DNA of 14,644 bases from Ignavibacteria bacterium UBA2333 (GTDB taxonomy: Bacteria; Bacteroidota; Ignavibacteria; Kapaibacteriales; Kapaibacteriaceae). Position numbers and translations under genes: made by a program. A model generated the notes under the pieces. The model did not search any database. It saw nothing but the letters and a program-made list of their open reading frames with translations, and had not been told where the DNA came from. Positions 14,191 through 14,644 of the stretch are shown here, one piece after another; positions within the stretch are counted from its first letter, which is position 1, and every line of letters begins with the position of its first letter. Location: assembly GCA_002344895.1 (NCBI GenBank), contig DDUR01000049.1, forward strand, positions 1 through 14,644, in the 5' to 3' direction.

Positions 14191-14616
14191 TTAGACTGAT
14201 TCACGTGAGCAGAACTCATCAAAGGCCGCCGTCAATGACGATGCGATCATCTCTGGTGTGCGCCCTTCAATATGATGCCGAGGCATAAAGGCAACGAGTT
14301 CGCCGTCGCGAAGAATTGCAAACGAAGGTGAGGACGGTGGCATCGACGTGAAGTACGTGCGAGCACGCTCCGTTGCCTCTTTGTCCTGTCCAGCAAAAAC
14401 CGTTACGATATGGTCGGGCTTAACAGGATGTTGCAAAGCAGAGGCCACAGCCGGACGTGCTCCGCCGGCGGCGCAACCGCAAACGCTGTTAACAATTACC
14501 AGTGTTGTTCCTGATGCCTTCATTGCTTCGTCAACGTCAGCAGCAGTGCGAAGTTCCTTTACGCCGATACGCGTGAGTTCATCGCGCATGGGCTGAACGA
14601 GCATGGGGTCGTACAT
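14191..14616 (-). CDS. Bacilliredoxin family protein (BrxA/BrxB-like, DUF1094)
   Basis: The 141-residue thioredoxin-fold protein starts with the family-typical MYDPMLVQPMRDEL and carries the CGC active site (Cys46-Gly-Cys48) in NSVCGCAAGGARP. Other family markers are TVFAGQDKEATERAR, PSSPSFAILRDGELV and the HHIEGR segment. Bacilliredoxins remove bacillithiol from S-thiolated cytoplasmic proteins after oxidative stress. The family also occurs in bacteria outside Bacillus, including Bacteroidota, so the thiol used here is not proven. A further Cys (136) near the C-terminus is present. Length is normal for the family. It converges on the YgjP-like gene with 4 bp between stops. The upstream region is cut by the window edge, and no clear Shine-Dalgarno sequence is seen. 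Confidence 0.93.
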   Translation of the reverse strand: MYDPMLVQPMRDELTRIGVKELRTAADVDEAMKASGTTLVIVNSVCGCAAGGARPAVASALQHPVKPDHIVTVFAGQDKEATERARTYFTSMPPSSPSFAILRDGELVAFMPRHHIEGRTPEMIASSLTAAFDEFCSRESV

Positions 14617-14644
14617 GGTGAGGTGGGGTTAAAGGTGGGGAGGC

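Noticed and set aside
14617..14644. Repeated AGGTGGGG at the right edge
   Set aside because: It is two short copies only, cut by the window end, with no interpretable role.

Overview
The window looks like chromosome of a bacterium from the Bacteroidota/Chlorobiota side of the FCB group. A Kapabacteria- or Ignavibacteria-like lineage is my best guess, but no marker gene here settles it. Supporting signs are two secreted proteins ending in type IX secretion (T9SS) C-terminal sorting domains, a textbook Bacteroidota-type promoter (TTTG-N20-TAnnTTTG) in front of the tRNA, patchy Shine-Dalgarno use, and a eukaryote-like citrate synthase. GC is roughly half. I see no insertion sequence, phage, rRNA or CRISPR array. 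Genes are tightly packed; no gene-free stretch exceeds about 220 bases.

Layout, left to right. Positions 1-160 hold a tandem palindromic repeat array that runs off the left edge, followed by the terminator of a minus-strand K+-type membrane pyrophosphatase gene (219-2348). A plus-strand tRNA-Val(GAC) follows with its own promoter and terminator. Directly behind it lie two plus-strand genes, a DUF1569/DinB-like protein and a small PD-(D/E)XK nuclease-like protein. A eukaryote-type citrate synthase on the minus strand (3858-5126) is divergent from an ABC-2 permease (5291-6562) that has no visible ATPase partner. The two genes share a 164-bp region with mirrored TAGTTTTG promoter cores.

The right half is dominated by a minus-strand cluster, read from 13429 down to 6573: an ECF sigma factor; a protein with an anti-sigma-like N-terminus, a transmembrane helix, a coiled coil and a C-terminal outer-membrane beta-barrel; a small lipoprotein; a 758-residue cell-surface protein with FN3, Ig-like and four carboxypeptidase-regulatory-like domains plus a T9SS signal; a terminator; and a T9SS-exported M1 metallopeptidase. 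The sigma/anti-sigma pair is translationally coupled and resembles the dual membrane-spanning anti-sigma (Dma) type of envelope sensor described in Bacteroides. The cluster therefore looks like an envelope-sensing regulator linked to surface proteins. This is the most interesting system in the window.

The right end carries a YgjP-type metallopeptidase (plus strand, divergent from the sigma gene) and a convergent bacilliredoxin-family gene. Several gene starts were moved inward from the longest open frame, because the longer frames begin at TTG or run through promoter or terminator sequence.
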